A DNA stretch of 23,683 nucleotides from Bacteroidota bacterium (GCA_023391625.1 JAEWAN010000005.1:1-23683); one strand, 5' to 3'; shown: positions 7,795-15,888, numbered from the stretch's first letter. Made by a program: numbers and translations. The notes: generated by a model from the letters alone, not told the origin.

Positions 7795-8859
7795 ATGTCG
7801 CTTTCCATCGGTATCGTCGGCCTGCCGAACGTCGGCAAGTCCCCGCTGTTCACGGCCCTCACGAACAAGGGCGGCCTCGCGGCCAACTACCCGTTCGCCA
7901 CCATCGAGCCCAACGTCGGCATCGTGCCGGTGCCCGACGCGCGCCTCGACGCGCTGGCCGAGATCGACCATCCGGCGCGCATCGTGCCGGCCACTGTGGA
8001 GTTCGTGGACATCGCGGGCCTCGTGGCGGGGGCGAGCCAGGGCGAGGGCCTGGGCAACCAGTTTCTCGCGAACATCCGCGAGACGGACGCCATCTGCGAG
8101 GTCGTGCGCTTCTTCGGCGACCCGGACGTCGTGCACGTGGCGGGCAAGGTGGACCCGCTCTCCGACGTGGACACCATCAAGACCGAGCTGATACTCGCCG
8201 ACATGGCAACGCTCGAGAAGGCGCTGCCGCGTCTGGAGAAGGAGGCCAAGCGCGACAAGGCGGGTGCGGCCAAGGTGGCCGCCGCGCAGAAGGTGTTCGC
8301 GGGCCTGAACGAGGGGCATCGCGCCCGCACGCTCGACCTCACCGATGACGAGCGCGCCGCGCTGCACGATTTGCACCTGCTCACGATGAAGCCGATGCTC
8401 TACATCGCCAACGTCGACGAGGACCAGCTGGACGCCGACCTGCCCGAGATCGACGGCTGCGCGCCCGTGCCCATTTCCGCGAAGGTGGAGGCCGACCTGG
8501 CCGAGCTCGACCCGGCCGAGGCGCGCGAGTACCTGGAGGCCATGGGCCTCGAGGAGAGCGGCCTGGCTCGCCTCGTGCGCGAGGCGTACAAGCTGCTGGG
8601 GCTGCAGAGTTACTTCACGAGCGGCGAGACCGAGACGCGCGCCTGGACCGTCCCCATAGGAGCCAAGGCCCCCCAGGCCGCCGGCGTCATCCACACCGAC
8701 TTCGAGCGCGGCTTCATCAAGGCCGAGACGGCCGCCTTCGAGGACTACGTGGGCCTCGGCGGCGAGAAAGGCTGCCGCGACGCCGGCAAGCTCCGCCAGG
8801 AAGGCAAGGAGTACGTGGTGCAGGACGGCGACGTCATGCACTTCAAGTTCAACGTTTGA
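7795..8859 (+). CDS. ychF: Obg-like ATPase YchF (3' end supplied by the integrated element)
   Basis: This 354-residue protein is YchF/Ola1, a TRAFAC P-loop ATPase that binds ribosomes. Visible features are the P-loop GLPNVGKS (residues 9-16), the G3-like FVDIAGLV, the NVDE motif that replaces NKxD and favours ATP, and the C-terminal TGS-like domain ending DVMHFKFNV. Residue 17, normally Thr (GKST), is Pro (codon CCG at 7843-7845), an unusual change beside the phosphate-binding loop. AAAGGA lies before the ATG. Its last 27 codons are repeated at 20357-20439, so the island was inserted here and the present 3' end is at least partly element-derived, leaving the protein intact. Confidence 0.93.
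   Translation: MSLSIGIVGLPNVGKSPLFTALTNKGGLAANYPFATIEPNVGIVPVPDARLDALAEIDHPARIVPATVEFVDIAGLVAGASQGEGLGNQFLANIRETDAICEVVRFFGDPDVVHVAGKVDPLSDVDTIKTELILADMATLEKALPRLEKEAKRDKAGAAKVAAAQKVFAGLNEGHRARTLDLTDDERAALHDLHLLTMKPMLYIANVDEDQLDADLPEIDGCAPVPISAKVEADLAELDPAEAREYLEAMGLEESGLARLVREAYKLLGLQSYFTSGETETRAWTVPIGAKAPQAAGVIHTDFERGFIKAETAAFEDYVGLGGEKGCRDAGKLRQEGKEYVVQDGDVMHFKFNV
8777..8859 (+). repeat. Left attachment site (attL), within ychF
   Basis: Positions 8777-8855 match 20357-20435 at 74 of 79 bases by hand count. The first 25 bases (8777-8801) are identical and are the likeliest crossover segment. All five mismatches (8802, 8823, 8829, 8832, 8835) are synonymous third-position changes, so either copy encodes the same YchF C-terminus. 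Upstream of 8777 the similarity stops abruptly. Confidence 0.85.
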
Positions 8860-8885
8860 TAGTTTTCAGGTTTGCTGCGGAAGTT

Positions 8886-8914
8886 GCATAACCTCGTTTC
8901 ATCAGGGGTTATGC
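8886..8914. terminator. Terminator carried by the element, resembling the native ychF terminator
   Basis: GCATAACC (8886-8893) pairs with GGTTATGC (8907-8914), followed by GGCTTTCC. The segment from the 3' arm onward (AGGGG..ATGCGGCTTT) matches the native terminator at 20464-20499. The element therefore appears to bring both a replacement ychF coding end and a terminator. The integrase stop codon (8909-8911) lies inside the 3' arm. Confidence 0.6.
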
Positions 8915-10248
8915 GGCTTTCCTTCTATTTCTCGCTATCTCGTCCAAAACCGGATTTCGGCTGAATTTCCCGTATGTTTGTTGTAAAAATGTTGTACGGG
9001 ACTCGCCGCCTCTTCCGACGAGCTTCAGCATTTCAGAAGTGGTTAGATTTCCCTGCACCGCGGTGTAAACGTTCGCGGTCATGTTGATGTCCTCGTGTCC
9101 CATGAGGTATTGGGCTACCCTCAACGACACTCCCGCCTCGCACAAGCGGGTTGCGAACGTCCTGCGAAGCCAGTGACAAGATATGCACGGTAGGCGCAGT
9201 TCGCTCCCTTTAACCGCTTGGTCTTTGTTGAATGCCTCCACTGCGCGTTTCAACGAAGAATTCACTCCGGCAGATGTGAGGGGCCAACCTTTCCGCGTCA
9301 TGAAGACGAAGCTATCGAAGCCATTCACGGGTTCTTTGAGGACGAAGCCGTTGTCCTCGATCCATCCCCGGTATTGGGCGATAGCGTTGGCGGTTGGTTC
9401 CAACAGGGGGAGAGTGCGCTTTCCCGCTGCCGATTTCGGGGCTTGCATCACCCTTCTCATCCTGCTGCGTCCGTTTTCGGTCAGAGGGAAGTACGCAAAC
9501 GAATGCCGAACTTTGATGAACTTGTCGGAAACATCGGGCGCTTGCAATCCCGATAGCTCGCCGATCCTCATTCCCGAATAGAGGAAGGTTTCAACGATGC
9601 ATTTCAGCGGCAGACGGGCAGGATCTTCGCCGAGCCATTGCAGGAAGGAAACCTGCTGTTCTTCGGTGAGCGCCTTGATCTGCGTTTCATCTTCGCTCTG
9701 TAGCTTCTTGGAGGCTGACGTTACCGCCTTGAGCGCTCCATGGGTGGGGCTGCGTCGTGTCCAGTGCTCTTCTTCTGCGATAGCGAGGGTCTGGTTAATG
9801 GGTTTGGCGATATTGGTGATTTGGGACAATCCCAAAAACCGTCTGCCATCTTGCGTTTGTAGAAAGCCGAGAGCTTGGTCTTGGTAATGTCTTTGATTTT
9901 CAAGGTGCCGAGCGAATCGCGAACGTGATTATCGTACGTACGGAGGTATTGGCTGAGAGTGGTTGGCTTCAGCGCTCCGATGGCTACGTCATCCTGGCGA
10001 ACTTTGATCCAGTACTCAATCGCTTCGTTAAGCGTGAGGTTCGCGCCGTCTTGGCTTATTCCTGTGAGAACGTCGAATACAACGGTTTTTTCCTTGTTCC
10101 GGAGTTCTGCGAGGGTGGTTGCGTAGACGAAATGACGTTTTCCAAGCTCATCAGACCATTCGTAGTAATAACGCCCGTCTTTTCTTTGGCCTTCTCCTTT
10201 CTCTAAAACGAGTCCGTTCTTATCTTTCCTTCTGGTAAGTTTCGCCAT
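8909..10248 (-). pseudogene. Tyrosine recombinase (Tn916-type integrase), split by a one-base frameshift
   Basis: This integrase would catalyse recombination between ychF and the element. The N-terminal part (ATG 10248, GGAAGG upstream) has an arm-binding AP2-like region (YYYEWSDELGKRHFVYATT) and a core-binding domain. The C-terminal part has the full catalytic set: Arg in GMRIGE, H-x-x-R in CHWLRRTF, His in MGHED, and Tyr in NMTANVY. The frame is lost at a run of five A on the plus strand (9834-9838): reading ...ADGF then needs one extra T on the coding strand to continue LGLSQITN. With that base the protein would be 446 residues, normal for the family. Explanations are a real deletion, a homopolymer sequencing error, or -1 ribosomal slippage at the T-run. 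The C-terminal half could also start at a TTG at 9835. Confidence 0.85.
8980..8996 (+). repeat. Candidate integrase arm-type sites, left end
   Basis: GTTGTA occurs at 8980-8985 and again at 8991-8996, an 11-bp period, inside the integrase coding region and about 180 bp from the left attachment core. The same hexamer, period and orientation recur at 20246-20262 near the right end. Such paired direct repeats near both ends are expected for arm binding by Tn916-like integrases. Their role is inferred. Confidence 0.4.
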
Positions 10249-10406
10249 GGGATACCTTCCCGGCAAAACTAGATGCTGAAACTGATGGTAGCGTTGCGCC
10301 CTGCTAACTGCTTCGCAGCTTTGGCAAAAAAGTCGCTTAGCATCGTTTTTGGTTGCAGCTGTTGAAGACGATGGGAACCGATGAAAGCATCTTCAAGACA
10401 GGACTG

Positions 10407-10415
10407 ATTATACCA
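10407..10415 (-). promoter_or_regulatory. Extended -10 promoter candidate for the integrase
   Basis: On the minus strand this reads TGGTATAAT, a consensus extended -10 element, about 160 bp upstream of the integrase start. No good -35 is visible. The 446-bp gap between the integrase start and the XRE gene (10249-10693) otherwise holds only the terminator at 10647-10673; I see no supported gene in it. Confidence 0.4.
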
Positions 10416-10646
10416 TACGAAAATCAGCATAAGGCCAGTACAACATGCATTATTGCTAATTCATCCGACGAGTTTTGAGCCGATTTCGACCAAGCTGGAA
10501 TCATCGGTTTCAGGCTATCCGAGCCAAGAAAAATCGAGAGTCTTCCCCTGTTGCAAACTTGGAAAATCCCCCTGGAAAATTCGTCTCGCGTTGCGATCAG
10601 CTCAACCTGGGAAGTAGTCCAATCAACCACCAACCACCAAGCAATC

Positions 10647-10673
10647 AAAAGGAGTGCGATCTGCGCTCCTTTT
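10647..10673. terminator. Bidirectional Rho-independent terminator after the XRE gene
   Basis: AAAAGGAGTGC (10647-10657) pairs with GCGCTCCTTTT (10663-10673), with one G-T mismatch and a 5-base loop. On the minus strand the hairpin ends in TTTTGATT, about 20 bp after the XRE stop at 10694; on the plus strand it ends in TTTTGTCGTT. It separates the repressor from the integrase. Confidence 0.7.
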
Positions 10674-10693
10674 GTCGTTCAGCTGGCTTGTTG

Positions 10694-10927
10694 TTAACTG
10701 GATAGTGCGATCTCTAAAGCGTTTATCAGTTCCTGAGGGGAAAGATTGAGGGCTTGGGAGTAATCGAATAGTTCGTATACCTGTAGGCTTCGTTCTCCCA
10801 TTTCGATTTTCGACACGTAAGACTGTGGCTTGTGCAGTTCGTTTGCAAGTTGAGACTGAGTGGTGCCAGCATCGATCCGCAGCCGTTGGAGGCATCTGCC
10901 TATCGTCTTGTTGGCTTCGATGTTCAT
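10694..10927 (-). CDS. XRE-family helix-turn-helix repressor
   Basis: This 77-residue protein is a single XRE/Cro-CI domain: TIGRCLQRLRIDAGTTQSQL, then the turn and recognition helix in HKPQSYVSKIEMGERSLQV, then a C-terminal helix (ELINALEIAL). Proteins this short usually act as dimeric element repressors. The ATG at 10927 is preferred; the frame reaches a TTG at 10963, but that would run through the promoter and operator. On the minus strand TATACT (10952-10947) is a good -10 about 20 bases before the start, so the leader is very short. A perfect palindrome at 10954-10974 lies directly upstream of it, consistent with autorepression and control of the divergent membrane-protein genes. Confidence 0.85.
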   Translation of the reverse strand: MNIEANKTIGRCLQRLRIDAGTTQSQLANELHKPQSYVSKIEMGERSLQVYELFDYSQALNLSPQELINALEIALSS

Positions 10928-10953
10928 TTTGCCAACAATAGGTGATAGTATAA

Positions 10954-10974
10954 AATATCCCAATTTGGGATATT
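10954..10974. promoter_or_regulatory. Palindromic operator between XRE repressor and divergent genes
   Basis: AATATCCCA (10954-10962) and TGGGATATT (10966-10974) form a perfect 9-bp dyad with a 3-bp centre. It directly abuts the -10 hexamer of the XRE gene on one side and is about 50 bp from the ribosome binding site of the plus-strand gene on the other. This size and placement are typical of an XRE repressor operator; binding by the adjacent protein is inferred. Confidence 0.65.
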
Positions 10975-11024
10975 ATTTTGATAATCGCTTGTTTCTGGGA
11001 GGTAAATCGGAAGGGGATTGGATC

Positions 11025-11357
11025 GTGGAATCGAAAAACAAGAAGACTGTGGGAATCGCTTTATCAATTGTTTTTGTCGCCTCTTTGCTTCTGGGGCTGT
11101 TCAGTCTCGTCACTGCGTATGACAAGAAGGATCGCTACTACAACAGCGAGTCGCTCACGTCGCTGAACGAGAACGCCTACGTCGGAGGGGACGCGTACAA
11201 CTACATCATCAACGGCACCCATTTCACCGGGTATATGGTTCAAGGCATGGGATTCCTCGTCATATCGACCATGACGGGCATGGGCGCGCTGTACTGTCTC
11301 TTGGGCAACAGAAGAAACCCTGTGACGGAGAAAGCGGAAGATCTTCCGGCAATATAG
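11025..11357 (+). CDS. Small two-helix membrane protein, unknown function
   Basis: This 110-residue protein has two hydrophobic helices (about residues 8-30 and 75-96) joined by a loop of about 45 residues that contains AYVGGDAYNYIINGTHFTGY. It ends in a short charged tail. The GTG start is chosen because AAGGGG lies 8 bases upstream and the frame begins sensibly there. A Gly- and Tyr-rich loop of this type seems familiar from small membrane proteins of gut Gram-positive bacteria, but I cannot name a family. It is 61 bp upstream of the zinc-ribbon membrane protein and probably shares its transcript, starting near the XRE operator. Confidence 0.7.
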   Translation: MESKNKKTVGIALSIVFVASLLLGLFSLVTAYDKKDRYYNSESLTSLNENAYVGGDAYNYIINGTHFTGYMVQGMGFLVISTMTGMGALYCLLGNRRNPVTEKAEDLPAI

Positions 11358-11418
11358 GCATTTCTCATCATGCGTGGAAAAGCGTCCATATCGCAACCGT
11401 TACAGCAAAGGAATCCTC

Positions 11419-12954
11419 ATGGCTGAGTACAAAGTCATTTTTAGAGCGGACACCGACCATCCGTACGACCAGCACGTAATCACATGGGAGCAAGGCTGTC
11501 CCTTGATGTTCGAGGCGATCCAGATTTCAAGAGAGACGGAATCGGGCAAGGCGTTCTTGCAAACCAAAGTAAGGAACCTGAGCGGCGCTATCGCATCATC
11601 ATTCAAAGCGAGACTGACGTGCCATTACAAAGACGGCAGCACCGAAGAATTCGAGACGGAGCCTCTAGATGCCGACATAGCGCCATGTGGGGAGTACGCG
11701 CTAAAGCCGATAGCGCTTTCAAGGGGCGATGCTGCCCATGCGGAAGCGCTCGTGCTCTCGGTTGATACGTCTGATGGCAATTGGACGAGCACGGCTACTG
11801 CTTGCCCGTTGCCAAGAAGAAGCCCGCTTGCATTGTCGGCAGATGCTTTGAACGAACGCATCTCTCAATTGCGAGAGCGAGGCTGCAATAAGCCTTGTGA
11901 AGCTGCTCCGTATTCCTATGTAGAGCATGACGGATGGTCGCAATGCCCGTGCGGTCAGATCAGCATCGGGTGCAGGGTCTGCCCTTCCTGCGGGCTTCGA
12001 TTCGGCAATGATACCACTATCGAAAACGGGGATTTCCTGGAAGAAGCCGCTTTGGAGCGTGCTCAAAAGACCAAAGATGCTGAAGAAGCGAAAGCCGAGC
12101 GCAATTCGAAGCTAAAAAGGAGCTTCAAGAGATGGGGGCTGATCGGAGGGGCGGTTGCGGTATTGCTGGTTTGCGCGGTGTCGATTTACGCCCTTGCCAC
12201 CAAGCCCCTTGCCGTATCCGTTGTTTCCAGAATAACCTACGGAGACAGCGAAAAGCCAGATCGCACAGATAGCTTCTTGCTCGATACCAACGGTAATATC
12301 CTTGAATTGATTTGCAGCAATACCGGCAAAGAATCAATGAACTATGAAATCGAATACACGCTCGATGACCTTGCGGTAGGGTTTCCGGTATCTGTCGATA
12401 CTTCCAATGAATATGATGAGAGCTGCATTCAGAAAATCCTCTCCAAAGACGAATCGGGCCGCCCTACGGAGTTTTCCCAAGAATTCGATGGGGTGTTCAA
12501 CCCTGGAACAGTAAAAATCGAATATTATGAAGACGGCAAGGTCAAAACAGTGGTCGAAGAAACGGTAAACACGCACAATGACACTTATGTTTACCTCTTT
12601 GCTTATAACGATGAAGGCAATTTGACCGAAATGACGTATGCCTGTACATCCGGGGCGACGGGAGAATCAGCAGGAGGCTTTTCCTACTATTACACTTACG
12701 AGAAAGACGCCTCTGGGGAAGTTTCGACGTGCATTAAAACAACTGTGGGACTCCGTACCGATGAGGTTGTAGAATATACTTATGAATACGCGGACGGGAA
12801 TATCTCGAAAGTCTACAAGGATGGCAAGCAGCTTCTTGGGTTTGAATACGTCTCGGTAGAAAACCCTTCGGTATGGACGCAGATACGCTCAAGCGTAAAT
12901 CCTTCCCAAATCGGGGCGTTGCTCAAAACAGCTCCGATGAGCACGGTGTATTGA
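11419..12954 (+). CDS. Zinc-ribbon transmembrane protein with RHS/YD-like extracellular repeats, unknown function
   Basis: This 511-residue protein has four parts. Residues 1-130 look like a beta-rich domain. A zinc ribbon follows, with C176 and C178 plus C185, C188 and C191 in CGQISIGCRVCPSCGLRF. A charged linker leads to a single transmembrane helix at about 240-260. The C-terminal 250 residues are rich in Tyr-Asp strands such as YYEDGKVKTV, YNDEGNLTEM and YEYADGNISKV, resembling YD/RHS repeats. The helix predicts a cytosolic zinc ribbon and an outside repeat domain. AAAGGA stands 7 bases before the ATG. It follows the small membrane protein and may form a complex with it. A role in surface sensing or exclusion is speculation; no catalytic motif is seen. 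Confidence 0.75.
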   Translation: MAEYKVIFRADTDHPYDQHVITWEQGCPLMFEAIQISRETESGKAFLQTKVRNLSGAIASSFKARLTCHYKDGSTEEFETEPLDADIAPCGEYALKPIALSRGDAAHAEALVLSVDTSDGNWTSTATACPLPRRSPLALSADALNERISQLRERGCNKPCEAAPYSYVEHDGWSQCPCGQISIGCRVCPSCGLRFGNDTTIENGDFLEEAALERAQKTKDAEEAKAERNSKLKRSFKRWGLIGGAVAVLLVCAVSIYALATKPLAVSVVSRITYGDSEKPDRTDSFLLDTNGNILELICSNTGKESMNYEIEYTLDDLAVGFPVSVDTSNEYDESCIQKILSKDESGRPTEFSQEFDGVFNPGTVKIEYYEDGKVKTVVEETVNTHNDTYVYLFAYNDEGNLTEMTYACTSGATGESAGGFSYYYTYEKDASGEVSTCIKTTVGLRTDEVVEYTYEYADGNISKVYKDGKQLLGFEYVSVENPSVWTQIRSSVNPSQIGALLKTAPMSTVY

Positions 12955-13221
12955 TAGACCTCAGTTTCGTGATTCGCTCTCATTTTAGATAAAGCGCTGC
13001 ATTTCTTCGTGAGAGGGTGGCTTAGGATGCCGCTTGCAGCTTTATCGGGGTCTTTGCTCGAAAGGGTGAAGACCCTTTCTTTCCCAGCGAGGATCGTGCA
13101 AATCATCATCTCTCATCCTGCGTTGCCTACGGAATCCAACCTCTCGGTGAAATCCATCCGCGATCTACAGAAGAACCTCTTTGATACCCGACTCTGTTCA
13201 TGGAAACGCACGCTGAAGACC

Positions 13222-13309
13222 CTCTAAGACGAGATAGCGACCTCGCAGGACAAATACTTCATCTTGCGGCAAAACAAAGAAATCAGCCCGTTTAAGATGC
13301 CTAGAAACC
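13222..13309 (+). repeat. Degenerate repeat unit 1
   Basis: It starts with CTCTAAGACG, identical to unit 2, and shares CAAATAC. A 38-base stretch ending at 13309 matches unit 2 at 26 of 38 positions with one gap before it. The common frame reads LRRDSDLAGQILHLAAKQ and then stops. Confidence 0.5.
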
Positions 13310-13450
13310 AACAGTATACGTGCAAGGTCTTCGAGCCTCGGATGCTCCTAGAAACTATCCGCTCAAACTTGGCATCGAAATGCTATTTTGGAGGCATGAC
13401 AACCGATGCTCTTTACCCTCTTTGCCAAGGGAAAACGGAAGCTGCTGGTT

Positions 13451-13547
13451 CTCTAAGACGCGCAAGCCTCTTCCATGGACAAATACCCCACAAAGAGAAA
13501 AACAAAGGAAACAACCCCTCCAAACGCCCTAAAAGCCATAGGCATAG
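13451..13547 (+). repeat. Degenerate repeat unit 2
   Basis: It starts with CTCTAAGACG. Bases 13480-13547 align without gaps to 13752-13819 (unit 3), 46 of 68 identical by hand count, including an identical 11-mer CAAATACCCCA. The common frame reads LRRASLFHGQIPHKEKNKGN. Confidence 0.55.
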
Positions 13548-13722
13548 AGAGAGCTTCCGCATGACCGCATCAATCGTATCGTTCAGCCCGCCAATAAAAA
13601 CGTCGGTTGCTTCCAGGGTATCCAAGTCGAAATGAAAACAGCTCGCCACTCCTTGGATCGGCACCTATCATGAAGGTGGCTCGAATACCCCTTTCCCTTG
13701 ACTAAACGAGGGGAACAGGATG

Positions 13723-13819
13723 CCAGGAGGCGAGCAAACCACCTCCTAGGGCAAATACCCCATATCGAACAAGACGTAGGAAACAGCGCTCTAAACTACC
13801 CGAAAACCTAAACGCATAG
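13723..13819 (+). repeat. Degenerate repeat unit 3
   Basis: This is the partner of unit 2 in the ungapped 68-base alignment. The common frame reads RRRANHLLGQIPHIEQDVGN and then stops. The part before CAAATACCCCA is more diverged and includes a small GGAGG/CCTCC hairpin. Confidence 0.5.
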
Positions 13820-14083
13820 CAGGGTGAGAGCAAATAGAGCGCGCAGAGCTTCGCAGCGGCATCCGCGTTGAGCTTCTTCCAAAGAATCGATGGTCAAGCA
13901 GCACCGAGGAGAGCGTAGAAAGCAACCTATGGCAACAGGATCGCCAGCATTTCCTTCGCTTTGAGGAACGCAAGGATTTTCGCTTTTGAGACGAGGCAAA
14001 CGGATATTTTCTGCCATACACATATTCTGTCGCCTTTTTGACATTCTGCGTATGAGCGAACGAAAGGGAGCTATCCATGAGCT

Positions 14084-14168
14084 CTCTAAAACGAAGCGAG
14101 GGCTTATGTCCGCAGCGAAACCATCAAGACTTGCAACCCCTGGAACAGCCCAAAACCCATCCCAGTAG
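14084..14168 (+). repeat. Degenerate repeat unit 4
   Basis: It starts with CTCTAAAACG and shares CAACCCCT and the following CCCAAAACCCAT-like stretch with unit 2, with an 11-base deletion between. The common frame reads SLKRSEGLCPQRNHQD from an ATG at 14077 that has AGGGAG upstream; that frame runs into the 3' end of the opposite gene, so coding is doubtful. Confidence 0.4.
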
Positions 14169-14190
14169 CTTTATTGAGGATGGGCGTTCG

Positions 14191-15888
14191 TCATCGGGAG
14201 CCGCTTCTTGCCCGTTGCTCCTCCAATTCAAGGAATTGCTCGTAATATCTCGTCATCGCCGCGATGTAAGACCAATACGTCTCATGTCCTTCGACGTGCG
14301 GGATGCGTTTCTCCTCGTACACCCATATCGGGGTCATCTCGTATGATTCGTCGAACAGGCAGAGGCCGAGCAGCGAATCCACCTCCACCCCCACCTCTGC
14401 TGCATGCTCAAGCCAATCCTCTTCCGAGCAGCGCGTATGCTCGACGATTAGGGCGAGGAGCCTTTTGTCTTCCCTCAGCCTTTCCGACAGCTTCAATCCC
14501 AATAGTTTATGCTCTTCGTCCAGCCATGCCTTTTCTAGGGCTTCCATCGACTGCTTGTCCACGGAGCCGTACCTCAAGCGGAACCTGTCCCGAATCCTGT
14601 TGTAGCTCGGCGGGTTATGGTACATCTCGATGGCTTCAGCTTGCTCTTCATGGGTGAGGTCGTCGAGTTCCCGATCGTGTCCGACCTCTTCGCGAACCCG
14701 AACGGGGGCAATCGGATCTAGAGGTTGAAGTGTTTCAAACGCCCGCTCGCCCTCGTTGTTGTTTGTTTCGGTTTGCTCGCTGTCTGCTTCCGGGCTACCG
14801 CTCAAAGCGTCGATCTTTTCATTGGACGCATCGCAAACCTCATTGTAACAATTTCCCGGGATCAAGACTATGTCCTCAAGCAGCGCGCCCTTTAGCTCCG
14901 CAGCCCTGTCCATGCTTTTCTCCCCGTACAGCTTCCGTGCGTAGTCGATGTAGTCGAAGAATAGCTCGATTGTCTCGAAATCCTCCTCGGACATCGTATC
15001 CCTCAGCTCGTCGAAATCTCGCTGTGCCCCTTTGTCGATGTCGCTCTCGACGCATTTGCGGGCTTGCGCCACGGAAAGCTCGTTGATCCGCCCTCTCGCC
15101 TCCCTGTACGCGTCTTCATCGGTGTCTTTGCCGAGCAGTGCCGAGTGAAGCGTGATTTCGTACTTGATATAGGTTCCAGTCCAGCCGTACATCTCCTTCA
15201 GCTTCTTGTTCAGCTCGTAGTAGTACTCGTCGCGCGTGTACTCGTTGACCCACGTGATGCCGTTCTCCTCGGCAAGGATTCTCTTCGCCTCCTCTTGCAT
15301 CTCGATTTCACTGTCGGTGGCGGCGACGATCTCGCCTTTAGCCTCCTTTTGGACGCACAGCCTCTTCCTCCAGCTCAAAATGCCTCTTTTGGCGAGCCTG
15401 CCTAGGCACCTATCGAAAACCCTGCTGCAATACCGGTCTACGTTGTCGGAAAGCTGCGAATAGAAGAACCTGGCCTGCTCGACGGTGCAGTCATGGGTTT
15501 CGGAGAACTCCCTGAAGTAGTCCCATCGTTCCCTTCTGGCGTTCACGAATCTTTCGTTGACGAACCCGCACAGGCTCAGCCATTCCAACCTGAACTTGCT
15601 GTGAAGAACGTCTTTCGCAAGATGGCTCGACAGCGCGCCCCTCACGAGGTCGCTGTAGATATCGTTCCCGTGCGTCTTCTCAGGCTCCGGGGTTTCGAGC
15701 ACCTCTGTGACTATGTACTTGTGCCCGCTTCTCTCGAACCTTATGAAGCGTGCCCACCTGTCGATTTGCGAGATTTTCGAATCGCCCGCAAGCTTCGGCT
15801 CGTCCAGCAGGTCGCACATGGCGGGGTAGTTTTTCACGAGTAGCTCGGAGCAGGATTCCAGTTCTAGTTTGACCTTCGATAGATCCAT
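14191..15888 (-). CDS. 565-residue protein of mobile elements, unknown function
   Basis: This 565-residue soluble protein is rich in Glu, Arg and Tyr. Its N-terminal 70 residues (ELLVKNYPAMCDLLDEPKLA, then QIDRWARFIRFERSGHKYIV) resemble a winged helix-like head that I associate with uncharacterised proteins of Firmicutes phages and plasmids. A long helical middle follows, then an acidic low-complexity linker (about 385-415, Ser/Glu/Asn-rich) and a C-terminal helical domain with THEEQAEAIEMYHNPPSYNR. No catalytic motif, signal or membrane helix is seen. The ATG at 15888 has AAAGGGG upstream; a longer frame to 16014 crosses the AT-rich promoter and is rejected. A DNA-binding or replication role is a guess from the head domain and neighbouring repeats. 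Confidence 0.72.
   Translation of the reverse strand: MDLSKVKLELESCSELLVKNYPAMCDLLDEPKLAGDSKISQIDRWARFIRFERSGHKYIVTEVLETPEPEKTHGNDIYSDLVRGALSSHLAKDVLHSKFRLEWLSLCGFVNERFVNARRERWDYFREFSETHDCTVEQARFFYSQLSDNVDRYCSRVFDRCLGRLAKRGILSWRKRLCVQKEAKGEIVAATDSEIEMQEEAKRILAEENGITWVNEYTRDEYYYELNKKLKEMYGWTGTYIKYEITLHSALLGKDTDEDAYREARGRINELSVAQARKCVESDIDKGAQRDFDELRDTMSEEDFETIELFFDYIDYARKLYGEKSMDRAAELKGALLEDIVLIPGNCYNEVCDASNEKIDALSGSPEADSEQTETNNNEGERAFETLQPLDPIAPVRVREEVGHDRELDDLTHEEQAEAIEMYHNPPSYNRIRDRFRLRYGSVDKQSMEALEKAWLDEEHKLLGLKLSERLREDKRLLALIVEHTRCSEEDWLEHAAEVGVEVDSLLGLCLFDESYEMTPIWVYEEKRIPHVEGHETYWSYIAAMTRYYEQFLELEEQRARSGSR

Larger units (their letters stand above)
12955..14190. other. Gene-poor 1.2-kb stretch with decayed repeats
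   Basis: No open frame here has a convincing start, ribosome binding site and protein-like composition together. The short frames on both strands are interrupted and overlap each other. The stretch contains four diverged copies of a roughly 90-bp unit (listed separately). Translated in a common plus-strand frame, the copies share the pattern L-[RK]-R followed by about 25 residues, with GQIxH in three copies and PK near the end in most; stops interrupt at least two. This fits decay of a repeated coding unit, or a family of non-coding elements. Confidence 0.5.

Noticed and set aside
7753..8841. A 362-residue open frame antisense to ychF
   Set aside because: It is a shadow of ychF caused by GC-rich third positions, with His/Arg/Leu/Val-rich composition and no motif.
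8777..8859. A tRNA gene as the integration target
   Set aside because: No cloverleaf is seen at either end; the duplicated sequence is plainly the ychF coding end.
8909..9835. The C-terminal integrase half as an independent gene from TTG 9835
   Set aside because: It would lack the arm- and core-binding domains, and the adjacent upstream frame supplies exactly the missing part one base out of frame.
13009..13227. A 72-residue open frame on the plus strand
   Set aside because: No good ribosome binding site, and it ends within repeat unit 1 at a stop shared with unit 2; it is more likely part of the decayed region.
13222..14168. CRISPR-like array
   Set aside because: The repeat units are about 90 bp, poorly conserved, unevenly spaced (about 230-360 bp) and there are no cas genes.
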